Source: Progne subis subis
Lineage: Eukaryota; Chordata; Aves; Passeriformes; Hirundinidae
Length of the DNA: 64,000 nt
Assembly: GCA_022316685.1 (NCBI GenBank)
Contig: JAKJHU010000034.1
Coordinates: 1,550,001-1,614,000 of the forward strand
Direction of reading: 5' to 3'
The translations under genes and the position numbers were made by a program. Shown here in pieces: positions 55,801 through 64,000 of this stretch; the stretch's first letter is position 1; each line of letters begins with the position of its first letter. Below the pieces are notes generated by a model, which did not search any database, was not told where the DNA came from, and saw only the letters and a program-made list of their open reading frames with translations.

Positions 55801-58800
55801 GGTTCATCTAACATTATGTATCAAGACTTTGTTTTATCAGAGAAATAATTAAATTTGCTGTATGTATTTCTAGGTTTGGTTGACCCTGGCTGATCAGTAT
55901 TTACACAGTATAGCCATTGACTGGGACAAAACCATGCGTTTCACATTCAATGAAAGAAGTAATCCTGATGATGACTCCATGGGCATCCAGATAGTAAAGG
56001 TAGCCAGCTAATTTGTTATTTTTTTCTAACTTTTTCGTGAAAAGTCAACATTTGTATTTGGATTTATTTTCATCTCTGCAACTGCTTTAGCAAAAATTGT
56101 ACCTTAATTCTCTTTGAAATGAATTTTTTTGGGGGGTGGGGGCTGTTTTGGTTATTTTGCCCTACTCTGGTTAGTGTTAGCTGGGAAAAAATGCTATTTC
56201 TGGGGGTTTTTCCCTTCAGTTCTACTATATATATATATATATATATTTTCTTTTTTGTTTTTCCTTCTCTGCAAATAAACACAAATGTTTTCTGTGAGTA
56301 AAAGCATGTTTTAAAATACAGCAAATGAGCATTTTTTTCAGTTGTTTTACAGGAGTGAAACACATTTGCCTATTTGTATTTCTCAGCTGATTAATCTTTA
56401 ATATTTAAAGCAGTCAGCCATTTTGTACATTTTGCCTTTCACTTATAAATGACATAAATTTCAAAGGCAGTTTCTGGCTTGTATGTTTTGAAAAGTCAGT
56501 TATCTACTAGTTTTTTTATACTCTGATAAAAACAGTTGCTCCTTTTTTTGTTCAATTAAGCAGCTGTTGTGTCTTGCCTGTTTGAAACCTAGAGATCTGT
56601 TAATATCTTCTGTGGCAATGCCTTATGAACATCTTTTAGGAGACTTGTTTACTTAAGAGCTTGCTGAAACTATTTCTTTTGGGTAAGCTAAAGGTTTAAC
56701 AGATTAAAAAAGAAATGTCATCAACTTTGGGAGTATGTACTCAGAAGGTGGAGGTGGAAGGAAAACGGGGACAGGCAAGAGAACTAACCAGGGACTGAAA
56801 ATACACATCTTTTCTCTGCTTGTCTTGTCATTTTTATTTTTATTTCTTTTTCCTTTAAAGGACCTTCACCGAACTGGCTGCAGTTCTTACTGTGGCCAGG
56901 AGGCAGAGCAAGATCGAGTGGTATTAAAACGTGTTTTACTGGCTTATGCCAGGTGGAATAAATCTGTTGGCTATTGTCAAGGATTTAACATACTAGCTGC
57001 ACTTATTCTGGAAGTAATGGAGGGCAATGAAGGGGATGCCCTGAAAGTAAGTAAAATATTTTCTTTTTCAGTGTTGAAGATTGCTTTTATTTAGTGAACA
57101 GTAGAATAAACCACTGTGTGAATTTTTCAGACAGCCTAAAAGAGCAGGACTCAAAAGAGTTAGCTGATTTATACTGGTGATTTTTTAATTTTGTTATTCT
57201 ATCTGAGCTAAAATGAACAGTTTAAATGTTTGTTAATTTTTTTCTTTTTTGAAAAAAATAAATGAGACCACTGCTACTTACTGTAGGCTATCTTATCCCC
57301 TAATCCCAAATCTGCTTGCAAACACCAAAGGTAGCTGAAATATGAAAATTTCATTATCAGCATCTTATGTGGCAGCTCCATGTGAGGCAGTTAATAAATT
57401 GGCTACATTTCAAAGCAAATCCTAGGAAAACACTAAATATTCAAAATGAAAGTAAGTCACTTGGAAGCTCATTTCTGGGCTGTGTTAGTCTTACAGTATT
57501 TTGTTTTCTTAGATGGTTTTTATTGTAAATAAAATAAAGCTTCATGAAATTTATATTATGTCAGAAAAGGGAAATACAGTTTACTATAGGACATGGTTTA
57601 AGGTTTGGCAAGATCATGTGCAATTTCCTTAAATAAACTTGCTCATATGCATGAGTTGGGGTCAAATTAGTAAAAGATATGACTCTTCACATACCGAGCT
57701 GTTTGTTTTGCCTTAGACAATGATTTAAGCGTGGTAAATATTTAAATTCACTCAGAGCTCCTAGAATACAAAGCTTGTGGCAGTAGAGTCCAGCTAGCTG
57801 GTATTTAATCCTTCATTCTAGACAGCTGCCTATATACCAGCTTTATATCAGAAAGTAAAATTTCCTTTCAATAATGCTTGCTTGAGATTTCCTCAATATT
57901 TTTAACTGTAATTTATCACATTTTAATGTGATCTTATACTGTCCAGAAGCTCCCCAAACACATTGTGGTATGTAGGAAATATGATTGCCCAAGGTTTATG
58001 AAGTCCAAGTTGACGATAAGAGCTGTGCGCATCCTTATGTGTTGTGTGTTCTTGTGAGTTGTGTCAGGCTCCTTGTGTGGAGGAGACAATGGAATGGACT
58101 GCCCCAGAGAGGTAAAGCACCGAAGGCTGTTTGCACCAAAACTGGTCATACCTGGCAAAAATAAGAATGGAAAATAATGTAATTTCTTTTCTAAGCTTCG
58201 TGTATGGGCTTTGCAGGGTTGGAATTTTCCTAGAAGAAGGAGGGTAGAGGGGAAGGGCAAGGGAAAGAACAGAGTGGATGGGAGGAAATAAGAATTTGGT
58301 ATTAGCATGTGATGGTTTTGTTGTAGTCATTGCCACTGAAAGAAAGCTACAGAGGCCTGTAAAGGTGCCCTCAGGATTGAAGCTATGGGGTAGGTGTGTT
58401 TGGGTTATTGTAGAGTCTGGGAGTTAGGGGAACAAGGACATACTCAGGTCTTGCCAGTCAGGTCCCATTTCTTGGGAGGACGTTGTAAACAAAAGCTCTG
58501 TGTCTGGGAAGCATCTCCCAGGGGCTAGGAAACAGCAGGTATTACTGATGCCAAGGGGCTTTAACAGAACAGGATCCAACATGGTAGCTTCAATGATACT
58601 TGAGTGTTCACTAGTTAAGGTAAGCATTAAGTTAAATCCCCGGAGCTGCTTCAAAGTTAGCCTACAGAAATTGTGGTAAGCAAGAAAATCCCAGCTTGCA
58701 TGTGTAGAAACTATAAAAGTCTCATAGATACTGAAACTCAACAAAACACTTTTCTTGCATGTTATTGTATGGAAGTGCTACAGAATCAAAAAATAAAAAA

Positions 58801-61800
58801 TAAGTATGTGGAGATAGATGTGTTACAAAGAAAGTATCTATAGCAAACTGGTAAATATATGAAGAGCTTTTTAAAAAAAGTCTTCTCAAAGCAATTCACA
58901 TGTTGGTAAAACAGAATGAAATTCAGTGCTGAAAAAGATTTCTGTTCTTTGTACTCTCATATATCAGAGATCAGTGAAGTAATACTAATCAGTGGGAAGG
59001 GGGCAAAGGCCTTTATAAAAGGGTGTCTTTAACATGGGGGTTTATAGCTTATGTTGTAAGGGATTAATGAAAACACAAATAAAATAGCTGTAAGTTAATG
59101 TTGCTGTATCAAATTACTCTTCCATTGGTTGAAATATATCTGAACAAAATAAAACATATTTTTACAAGACAATGAGGTAACCTAAGGTTACCTAAGGTAT
59201 CTGACAAAATTGCGAGGCTGTAGAAGCTGTTGATTTGCCTGTGTTGACTACTGATCAACATGCTTTAAAACACAGAACATAAGACTGCTATTGCCAAAGA
59301 AATCTTGCAAGGACAAGTGGCAGTATATGGTCACAAGCAGCTGGGAAAGAAAAGAAAGCTGTAAGACTCTTAGATGGTGCTCTTGGTAGTCCTGTGTCTG
59401 ATAAGCTGTTTCTGTGGGCATCTTATGAAAAGAGAGGGATTGGAAGGAGGATTGCCTCCTGTATATAAAGGTGCAGTGCTTCTCTCAAGAGTTAAGGTAT
59501 TTATGAGACACGGTAAGGATATGAGGGAGATGGAGATGAGATGCAGATGGGATGACTGCGTGCAGGCTCTCTGGATGTGGTTAGTAGAGTGGCCATAGAG
59601 ATTGTAAAAGATCCTGAAGTGAAGGTCAGTGTCTTCTATTAGTCTGATGATAAACATCAACTTCTGCATATTTTTATTGCATTTGTTAATTCTCAAAAGT
59701 TTGACAGTATCCATTTAATCTATTACCTTCCATGTAGTTGAGCTATCTCACTTGAAACAGATGTCTGCTTAAAATGTCTCATGCTGCTTAATTTAGCACC
59801 TTTTAAAGTGACAAGATGGAGTGCAGCCCATGGTAACAAATCACCATAAAATGTATGGAAAATCTCTTTTTAAAGAACAGTGCCTTGCATTTTGGAGAGG
59901 GAAAATAGGGGACTTGCAAGATCAGTCTTCTCAGTTGTGGCATTAAAGAGAAGGGACAGTGAGACTCTCCAGCAGTGGAGAATCTCATAAGCAGTTCCAA
60001 CATCTGAAGTGTCAAAAATTGCTTTTGGTGTGGGTAATGCTGCCAGCTTGGGCATAGCTTACTGGGACATTGATTTCAATAATTTCATGGTTCATAAATT
60101 CTGGATAATTTCAAGAGGCCTTTGTTTTTTGAACAGTTGCTGATACCTAGGGCACCTAAAGATACTCAAAGTGATTATATTTTCTCCCCATATTAGTGGA
60201 GGTGCCATAAGCGTGTGTTGCCACTGGCTCCAATTCATTCTTTAGTGAAGAGAGAAATTTTATTTTTCTGTTATTCATAGAAAATAACTGCTCTGTTGTT
60301 GCTATATTACGTGAGCTTTGTGAGATGTTTACAGCTCTGTAGCTGAGTTCTCATGGTTTGTATTTGTACTGTAAACAATTGTGTTTTCCACATTCCTCTC
60401 TGATGAGAGTCAACTGATTGACTTCTAGTCTGGCCAGTGGGATGGAGAGGTAGTAACCTTGTTCTCCAACCCCTGGTCATTGTTCAGAATCTATATAAGT
60501 GAGGTCTTTCTAAACAATAAAGTTCTTCTTTTCTTCAGCCTTCATCTTCGTGGAGTCAAGAGATTCTGTGAGTATCTTTTTGTGTCCTCTAGCGACACTC
60601 TGTAAGTCCTACATGATAGTCTTCCATTTTGCCCACAGATCATGATTTACCTAATTGATAAAGTGCTTCCTGATAGCTACTTTGTCAATAATCTCCGTGC
60701 TCTCTCTGTGGATATGGCTGTTTTCCGAGATCTGTTACGAATGAAGCTTCCTGAACTGTCGCAGCACTTAGACACCCTGCAAAGAGCTGCAAACAGAGAA
60801 AGTGGAGGTACGTTCAACTGAAAATACTATTCTTGCTTTCAAACTTTGTCTTGCTGTTATTTCATCTGAGCACTGATTTAAAAATACATTTTTATTTTAA
60901 GTATTTTAAGTGTTTACATGAGTTTATTCCTTAGCGTATGTATTTTAAATTGTTAAGATCAAATATGATGGCTTCCATTATTGATAACCTTAACATAAAT
61001 AGGTGGGTACTTCCAGGAAAAAACAAAGGGAAATAATTTGGTCCCACCGCTAGCTGCAAACAGAATTGTGCTGACAGGAATATACAAAGCATGGAGTGAC
61101 AAAATTAACGCACAGCTTAGTACAAGGGCTACCTTGGAAAGGTAATTTCTTGCCTTAGCTCAAGATAGGCGTCCTCCTACTGCTCCATGTAGTTTATGGC
61201 TCATATAGCCATTCTGGGAGGAGTTACAATCTGAGAGCCAGTGGGGGCTGGTGAGTACTTCTTCACCTGGATCCTTACCAATATACAGGTGCAAAACTCA
61301 GACATACATCTTAGGCTGCTACCTGAAAACTGGCTTTACACTGTGGGTTGTTTTGGGGTTTTTTTTTTGGGGGGGGGTTGGTTTTTTTTTTTGTTTGTTT
61401 GTTTTTGTTTTGTGTTTTTTGGGTTTTTTTGGGGAATGTTCTGGGGAGGGTAGGAGGTTTTTTGTTAGTTTGGTTGGTTAGTTGGTTTCTTTTTCAGTTG
61501 GGAAAAAGAAGTGTGCTAAGTGGACACTGAGTTCCACCTTAGAAAAGATCTGCTACTATATTCCATGTATCTATGCCCAAAGTGTATAAAAAGCAAAGGA
61601 AATATTTGCTGTTTGAAAGCATTTTCACAGCCTGCTCTCTTTGATCATGGCCTTCAGTGCATCAGTTGATACTGGCATGCACAAAGTGTTCTCTGAGCGT
61701 AAAAAAGTAAAACTGAAATTTCAGGCTAAAATGCATTTTGTTTCAAACTTAACAAGTACACCAGGATATTAAAATAATAGATATGACTTTACAGAGACAG

Positions 61801-62403
61801 TCACTTTCACCTTATCACCATGTAGATAAAGACTTATGCCATCAGTTGGTGAAAAAAAGTGCAGCATTTTGTGGGGAAGTTGGTGGGTTTGGTTTTGATA
61901 GCAGTTTTTATTTCATATGGCTTTGGTGAAGGAGAAACAGTCTTTCTGATATAAAGGAAAAAAAGTGTGTGGTGTATTCCAGGGTTTATAGTCCAAAACC
62001 AATGATGCTGCTTAGTTTTTTGCAGTGCAGTGGAGTGGAAGGTGACAATGGAATTTTTCTATTTTCCATTTCTTAGCTTATCTTTGGACAGCTGAAGGCT
62101 AAGTATGTTTTGAGCACAAAAAGAGGTGCTAGAATGTCTGGTGGATTTTAAGCAGTTTTTATTCCTTGTAAAATCATAGTAAGTTGCAGTTACTTCAAGT
62201 AACTTGTTTTTTGCTTGTTTTTTTTTAACTTCAGGAGGCTATGAACCCCCACTTACAAATGTCTTCACAATGCAGTGGTTTCTGACACTCTTTGCCACCT
62301 GTCTGCCTAACCATACAGTTCTGAAGATCTGGGATTCAGTATTCTTTGAAGGCTCTGAAATTATACTGAGAGTAGCTTTGGCTATCTGGGCAAAGCTAGG
62401 AGA
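24053..62403 (+). CDS. TBC1D30: TBC1 domain family member 30, 5' part (continues beyond window)
   Basis: This is a Rab GTPase-activating protein; mammalian TBC1D30 is reported to act on Rab8 and to affect primary cilia. Exons 1a, 2 and 3-8 give 398 codons plus two bases of the long isoform; the alternative exon 1b with exons 3-8 gives 312 codons plus two. All junctions are GT-AG and in frame. The TBC domain begins at GIPKEWRRKVW (174-184, long numbering). The catalytic pair is present: the Arg finger is R228 in IVKDLHRT (IxxDxxR motif) and the Gln finger is Q264 in GYCQGF (YxQ motif). The segment SVDMAVFRDLLRMKLPEL and the helix PNHTVLKIWDSVFFEGSEI are typical of the second half of the domain. 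The C-terminal exons lie past 64000. Two CpG-island promoters about 22 kb apart drive the alternative first exons. Confidence 0.96.
24661..24715 (+). repeat. 11-bp pyrimidine minisatellite, five units
   Basis: Five consecutive 11-nt units of the form ttcccctcctN run without a gap. The last base alternates t/g/g/t/c, and unit three has one C-to-T change. The plus strand is entirely pyrimidine except for the two G positions, so the complement is a polypurine tract. Confidence 0.9.
25404..25442 (+). repeat. T homopolymer, 39 nt
   Basis: An uninterrupted T-run is followed by a C/T-rich stretch. It lies in TBC1D30 intron 1. It could be the reverse-complement poly(A) tail of an old retrocopy, but no element body is recognisable beside it. 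Confidence 0.9.
26625..26789 (+). CDS. TBC1D30: TBC1D30 exon 2 (long isoform only)
   Basis: It completes an Asp codon and codes for VDELTTIKRELNYRI, QSAKLLRLLKQKDRLVQKVQ and CDIVTACLQAVSQKR, then the first base of a codon. The Lys/Leu/Gln-rich middle looks like a coiled coil preceding the TBC domain. The acceptor is GTTGGCAG and the donor GTAAGT. It joins exon 3 in phase 1, so the junction codon becomes TGG (Trp). Confidence 0.94.
30279..30314 (+). repeat. T homopolymer, 36 nt
   Basis: An uninterrupted T-run in TBC1D30 intron 2, with no recognisable retroelement body attached. Confidence 0.9.
30690..30900 (+). mobile_element. CR1 LINE 3'-end fragment
   Basis: The sequence gagaggaaaatttttcacaa, then aataatctccctgggagagtgg, gctgggccatcttgtctagacc and gaggtcccttcccgcctggtattctgtgatt follows the avian CR1 3' end in order and orientation. 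It finishes with the tail-type motif near 30895. It is on the plus strand and moderately diverged. Confidence 0.8.
34238..34277 (+). repeat. C/T-rich low-complexity tract
   Basis: About 40 nt of almost pure pyrimidine built from ttcc/tccc units lie in TBC1D30 intron 2. Confidence 0.75.
46040..47420. promoter_or_regulatory. TBC1D30: CpG island at the alternative TBC1D30 promoter
   Basis: A second sharp GC- and CpG-rich block surrounds exon 1b. Upstream lies a 16-nt T-run (46350-46365) within the probable 5' UTR. The downstream half (46650-47300) is extremely GC-rich intron. The long open frames here on both strands are a by-product of low stop-codon density. Confidence 0.8.
46484..46643 (+). 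CDS. TBC1D30: TBC1D30 exon 1b (start of short isoform)
   Basis: It codes for 53 residues plus one base: MRQDRLTGSLRRGGRCLKRQ, then VGTILSNVLKKRSCISR and APRLLCTLEP. As I recall, this closely matches the N-terminus of the shorter human TBC1D30 isoform. The ATG has the strong context GGCACCATG. The frame is open upstream to 46142, but that segment is Pro/Ser-rich with no similarity. The donor is GTACCC, phase 1, so joining exon 3 gives GGG (Gly). Confidence 0.93.
47968..47999. repeat. Near-perfect inverted repeat, 15/14-nt arms, 3-nt loop
   Basis: The left arm attatcccaggtaat (47968-47982) pairs with the right arm attacctggataat (47986-47999) with a single bulged C, around a gac loop. In RNA it would form a compact stem of 14 base pairs. 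Confidence 0.9.
48928..48953 (+). repeat. G homopolymer (21 G) then TGGGG
   Basis: Twenty-one G in a row, one T and four more G lie in the sense strand of a TBC1D30 intron. The run can supply four G-tracts on its own, so a G-quadruplex is possible. Confidence 0.9.
49808..49856 (+). repeat. T homopolymer, 49 nt
   Basis: The longest T-run in the window, lying in a TBC1D30 intron. No adjacent retroelement body is recognised. Confidence 0.9.
51078..51203 (+). repeat. A/C-rich low-complexity tract
   Basis: The tract begins with AAAAAG units, then has acacac, aaacccccc, caaacaaacaaac and aacaacaac stretches, with almost no T on the plus strand. It is a compound simple repeat inside the intron. 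Confidence 0.85.
52371..52389 (+). repeat. T-run acting as an extended polypyrimidine tract
   Basis: Nineteen T end 15 nt before the exon 3 acceptor AG at 52403-52404, so the run extends the splice-site pyrimidine tract. Its length may vary between individuals. Confidence 0.7.
52405..52466 (+). CDS. TBC1D30: TBC1D30 exon 3 (first exon shared by both isoforms)
   Basis: It supplies the last two bases of the junction codon and then VDTKLKFTLEPSLGQNGFQQ. The acceptor is TTTCTAG and the donor GTGATT; it ends in phase 0. Both alternative first parts reach it in phase 1. Confidence 0.95.
52467..52862 (+). other. TBC1D30: TBC1D30 intron 3
   Basis: A short AT-rich intron in which no feature is recognised. 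Confidence 0.8.
52863..52928 (+). CDS. TBC1D30: TBC1D30 exon 4
   Basis: It codes for 22 residues, WHDALKAVARL to EWRRK. GIPKEWRRK begins the TBC domain (the R-x-x-x-W element continues into exon 5). The acceptor is GCTTTAG and the donor GTAGGT, phase 0. Confidence 0.95.
53928..54545 (-). mobile_element. CR1 LINE fragment, antisense to TBC1D30
   Basis: It begins (plus strand) with the tail reverse complement tcacagaatcacagaa. In the known order follow gggacctgtggaggtcatctgg, ctccaaggatggagatttcacatcc, agtttgtgcccattatctcc, ttgaactttatgaggttc and catcctgtcaaggtgtcc. The end near gtaattagcagacttg corresponds to the usual inner 3' UTR region of CR1. It is non-coding and 5'-truncated. Confidence 0.9.
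55112..55133 (+). repeat. A homopolymer, 22 nt
   Basis: A 22-nt A-run lies in TBC1D30 intron 4, the only long homopolymer here with A rather than T or G on the sense strand. Confidence 0.9.
55874..55999 (+). CDS. TBC1D30: TBC1D30 exon 5
   Basis: It codes for 42 residues, VWLTLADQYLHSIAIDWDKT to DSMGIQIVK. It continues the TBC domain up to the IxxDxxR motif, whose Arg is in exon 6. The acceptor is TTTCTAG and the donor GTAGCC; phase 0 at both ends. Confidence 0.96.
56000..56860 (+). other. TBC1D30: TBC1D30 intron 5
   Basis: It is AT-rich, with a (TA)n microsatellite at about 56224-56247 and a G-run near 56131-56142. Nothing else is recognised. Confidence 0.75.
56224..56247. repeat. (TA)n microsatellite
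   Basis: About eleven TA units, likely length-variable, lie in TBC1D30 intron 5. Confidence 0.85.
56861..57046 (+). CDS. TBC1D30: TBC1D30 exon 6 (both catalytic fingers)
   Basis: It codes for 62 residues starting DLHRTGCSSYCGQEAEQDRV and ending GNEGDALK. DLHR supplies the Arg finger and GYCQGFN the Gln finger that together replace the catalytic residues of the Rab during GTP hydrolysis. The acceptor is CTTTAAAG and the donor GTAAGT; phase 0. Confidence 0.97.
57047..60638 (+). other. TBC1D30: TBC1D30 intron 6
   Basis: The intron is AT-rich. A small perfect inverted repeat (GGTAACC...GGTTACC) lies near 59176-59192. An LTR-like block occupies its 3' end, abutting the exon 7 acceptor. Purine-rich open frames around 58064-58308 have no domain. 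Confidence 0.7.
60295..60615 (+). mobile_element. Probable solo LTR of an endogenous retrovirus (boundaries approximate)
   Basis: A TATATAAG box (60493-60500) is followed 16 nt later by AATAAA (60516-60521) and then by a C/T-rich stretch and gtgtcctctagcgaca. A TATA box closely followed by AATAAA and a U5-like segment is the layout of avian retroviral LTRs. No gag, pol or env coding sequence is seen nearby, so a solo LTR is likely. I could not find a clear target-site duplication. The block could be unique sequence with a chance promoter-like arrangement. Confidence 0.45.
60639..60807 (+). CDS. TBC1D30: TBC1D30 exon 7
   Basis: It codes for 56 residues plus one base: IMIYLIDKVLPDSYFVNNLR, then ALSVDMAVFRDLLRMKLPEL and LQRAANRESG. 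The acceptor is GCCCACAG and the donor GTACGT; it ends in phase 1. Confidence 0.96.
60808..62234 (+). other. TBC1D30: TBC1D30 intron 7
   Basis: It contains a G/T-only tract (about 61346-61496). No exon or dispersed repeat is recognised. Three overlapping open frames around 61241-61530 are translations of that tract. Confidence 0.75.
61346..61496 (+). repeat. G/T-rich low-complexity tract
   Basis: About 150 nt of the sense strand are nearly all G and T, with several runs of four to ten G. It is strongly strand-asymmetric and able to form G-quadruplexes in RNA. Confidence 0.85.
62235..62403 (+). CDS. TBC1D30: TBC1D30 exon 8 (last exon in window)
   Basis: It completes a Gly codon and codes for GYEPPLTNVFTMQWFLTLFA, then the helix NHTVLKIWDSVFFEGSEI and RVALAIWAKLG, plus two bases of what is probably a Glu codon. 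The acceptor is ACTTCAG and the donor GTAAGT. This is the C-terminal half of the TBC domain; the next exon is outside the window. Confidence 0.95.
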
Positions 62404-64000
62404 GTAAGTGGTCATTTTTATCTAATTTTTCTTTTCAGTATGAGCCATGTCTAACTTTTGTTTTCCTTAAGATGTTCTCAATTCTAAACATGATGCAATA
62501 TTTCAGGAGAATGACTGTTTTGAAAAAGCTGCAAAAAGGACCTTTATGGTTTCTTAGAAACATGTGATTCTGATGTCATGTCAGAACTGCATGATCATTA
62601 ATTGACCCTTTTTGCAGAAAATGTCTCCTTGTTGGAGTTGTCTGTGTATATTGTCTTTGTGCTGTGCTAAAAGGTTGGACTTTCCTGAACATAAACCTCT
62701 GAAGGAACTGGTGAATACTCTGTGTAAAGGCACAGAAGCTTCAGGGTGACCCAACTAATTTAGTTGGGTACCTGAAAGTGGGGATTTTAATTCCCTCAGT
62801 TTCACTTAAGGAAACTTAAGGATTTGAGCCCATTGGCTTTGGCCAGTACAAGAGTTCCGTGTTACTAAGGGAATGACCTTGTGGTATGTGAGTCTTTTCT
62901 GTTAAGAACTGAAAATTAATTTTCCTGAAATTCTCTGCTTTTAAGCACACTTGAGACAAGTTTCTAATATAGTCCTCTATGGCCTTGGAAACGCACCACA
63001 TGGCCAGAACACAAGAGATGGTTAGTTCTTTAAACTCCTCTGTTGTCAAAGCAAATATTTGCCTTCCAATGAGTTTACAGTGCTCCCAGAGAAATGAGTT
63101 TTGTCACTGGCTTCAGTGGGAGGTGTGATCTCTGACAGGTCAAGCAGATGTTTGTTCAGCTGGAAACATTTTTCAGCTGGCATCAGCAGCTGCATTGATT
63201 TTTTTCTTGTGATGCTTGTTAAAACTTATCTTCCTTTTTTCTCTGAAACTGAACCACTGGCATTTATGTTCAGTTCTGCCCTTGGAAGTTTCATTTCCCT
63301 TTTTCTTTCTGAATAAATTAGCACTGCAGGCTGGTAGCATTGTAAGAGGATTTGTTTAGTACATTTAATCTGAAGGATAATAATTAGAACAATAATTTCC
63401 TGACACCTTTTTTTTATATTCAGTCCATAAATGAAACTTGCATGAGTCATTTGCATTAGGATTAAGCTATATGTAGTCACTTGGTGTTTTAGATAAAAAG
63501 TTCTTCCAGTGGATCTCTATGCACTTAAATGCTGTAATTATGAATGTTACAACTCATGAGATGATAAAAAGGAAGTTACTTCTTTGAAGATTTTATCGTA
63601 AAGCTTAAAGAAAAACTAAACATGATTCTAAAAATTGAACAGAACAGAATCAAGAGGTATATAAGCATGTGTCTAAGACTAAGCCAGTCACACTACACAC
63701 CTTGTAGCTGTGGAGAATGGGAGAAGGTCTGGTAAAAGATTGGGCACTGTTTATGCTGGGAGAAGATTGTGATATTTTTGTTTCTCTTTGTCCACCATTA
63801 GAACTAGAACAGGGGGGATTTAAAGAGGTGGGGTCTGAAATAGTGTTTGTAGTCTCATGATCTTCATACTTCTCAAGATTCATTCTCAAAATGAAAATAG
63901 GGTGAGAAGTGCGTTTTAAAATGTGGGTGGCTCAATCGTTACTTGTGTTTTGAGGGAGGCTGAAGCAATGGGGAAGTTAAATATAGGTGCAATGGAGAAA
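62404..64000 (+). other. TBC1D30: TBC1D30 intron 8, left part
   Basis: AT-rich intronic DNA up to the window edge. I see no exon, RNA gene or recognisable repeat. The open frames here are below 85 codons and without domains. Confidence 0.7.

Larger units (their letters stand above)
52929..55873 (+). other. TBC1D30: TBC1D30 intron 4
   Basis: It contains a roughly 600-bp CR1 copy in antisense orientation (53928-54545) and a 22-nt A-run (55112-55133). No other feature is recognised. Confidence 0.75.

Noticed and set aside
58064..58170. Possible further CR1 remnant (ggaatggactgccccagagaggt)
   Set aside because: One short phrase resembles CR1 (gctgcccagagaggt), but the flanking sequence does not continue the match in order.
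59463..59472. TATATAAAGG promoter-like motif in TBC1D30 intron 6
   Set aside because: It is an isolated motif with no neighbouring poly(A) signal, LTR-like segment or exon downstream.

Overview
This window looks like nuclear DNA from a vertebrate, most likely a bird. The genes are split by GT-AG introns and the background is AT-rich with two sharp CpG islands. The recognisable dispersed repeats are CR1 LINE fragments with the (ATTCTGTG)n-type tail typical of avian genomes. No bacterial operon, CRISPR array, phage or plasmid module is present.

Two genes account for the coding content. On the minus strand, 6106-22984 holds the complete coding region of GNS, the lysosomal N-acetylglucosamine-6-sulfatase. 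It has 14 exons and 534 codons, every junction keeps frame, and the sulfatase active-site motifs are intact. On the plus strand, from 24053 past the right edge, is the 5' part of TBC1D30, a TBC-domain Rab GTPase-activating protein. It has two alternative first coding exons (24053-24305 and 46484-46643), one further N-terminal exon (26625-26789) and six shared exons (52405-62403). The catalytic Arg and Gln fingers of the TBC domain lie in this part; the rest of the protein is outside the window.

Layout: 1-2130 is non-coding and may be the 3' UTR of a convergent upstream gene. By vertebrate synteny that would be RASSF3, but no coding exon is visible. 2820-6105 is probably the GNS 3' UTR. 6106-22984 is GNS. 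22470-24400 is a CpG island serving GNS (leftward) and the long TBC1D30 isoform (rightward) head to head, with a CACGTG E-box near GNS and a CR1 fragment embedded between the start codons. 24306-46483 is mostly TBC1D30 intron with simple repeats and a CR1 tail. 46040-47420 is a second CpG island around the alternative first exon. 47420-64000 is TBC1D30 intron/exon territory with one long CR1, an LTR-like block just before exon 7, and several strand-asymmetric low-complexity tracts.

The two genes do unrelated jobs: heparan/keratan sulfate breakdown in lysosomes, and Rab (reported Rab8) inactivation linked to primary cilia. They appear to share a promoter region. I found no undescribed multigene system. 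The points most worth a second look are the CR1 relic inside the shared promoter, the LTR-like block abutting TBC1D30 exon 7, a 15/14-nt inverted repeat at 47968-47999, an 11-bp minisatellite at 24661-24715 and the dual-promoter exon swap.
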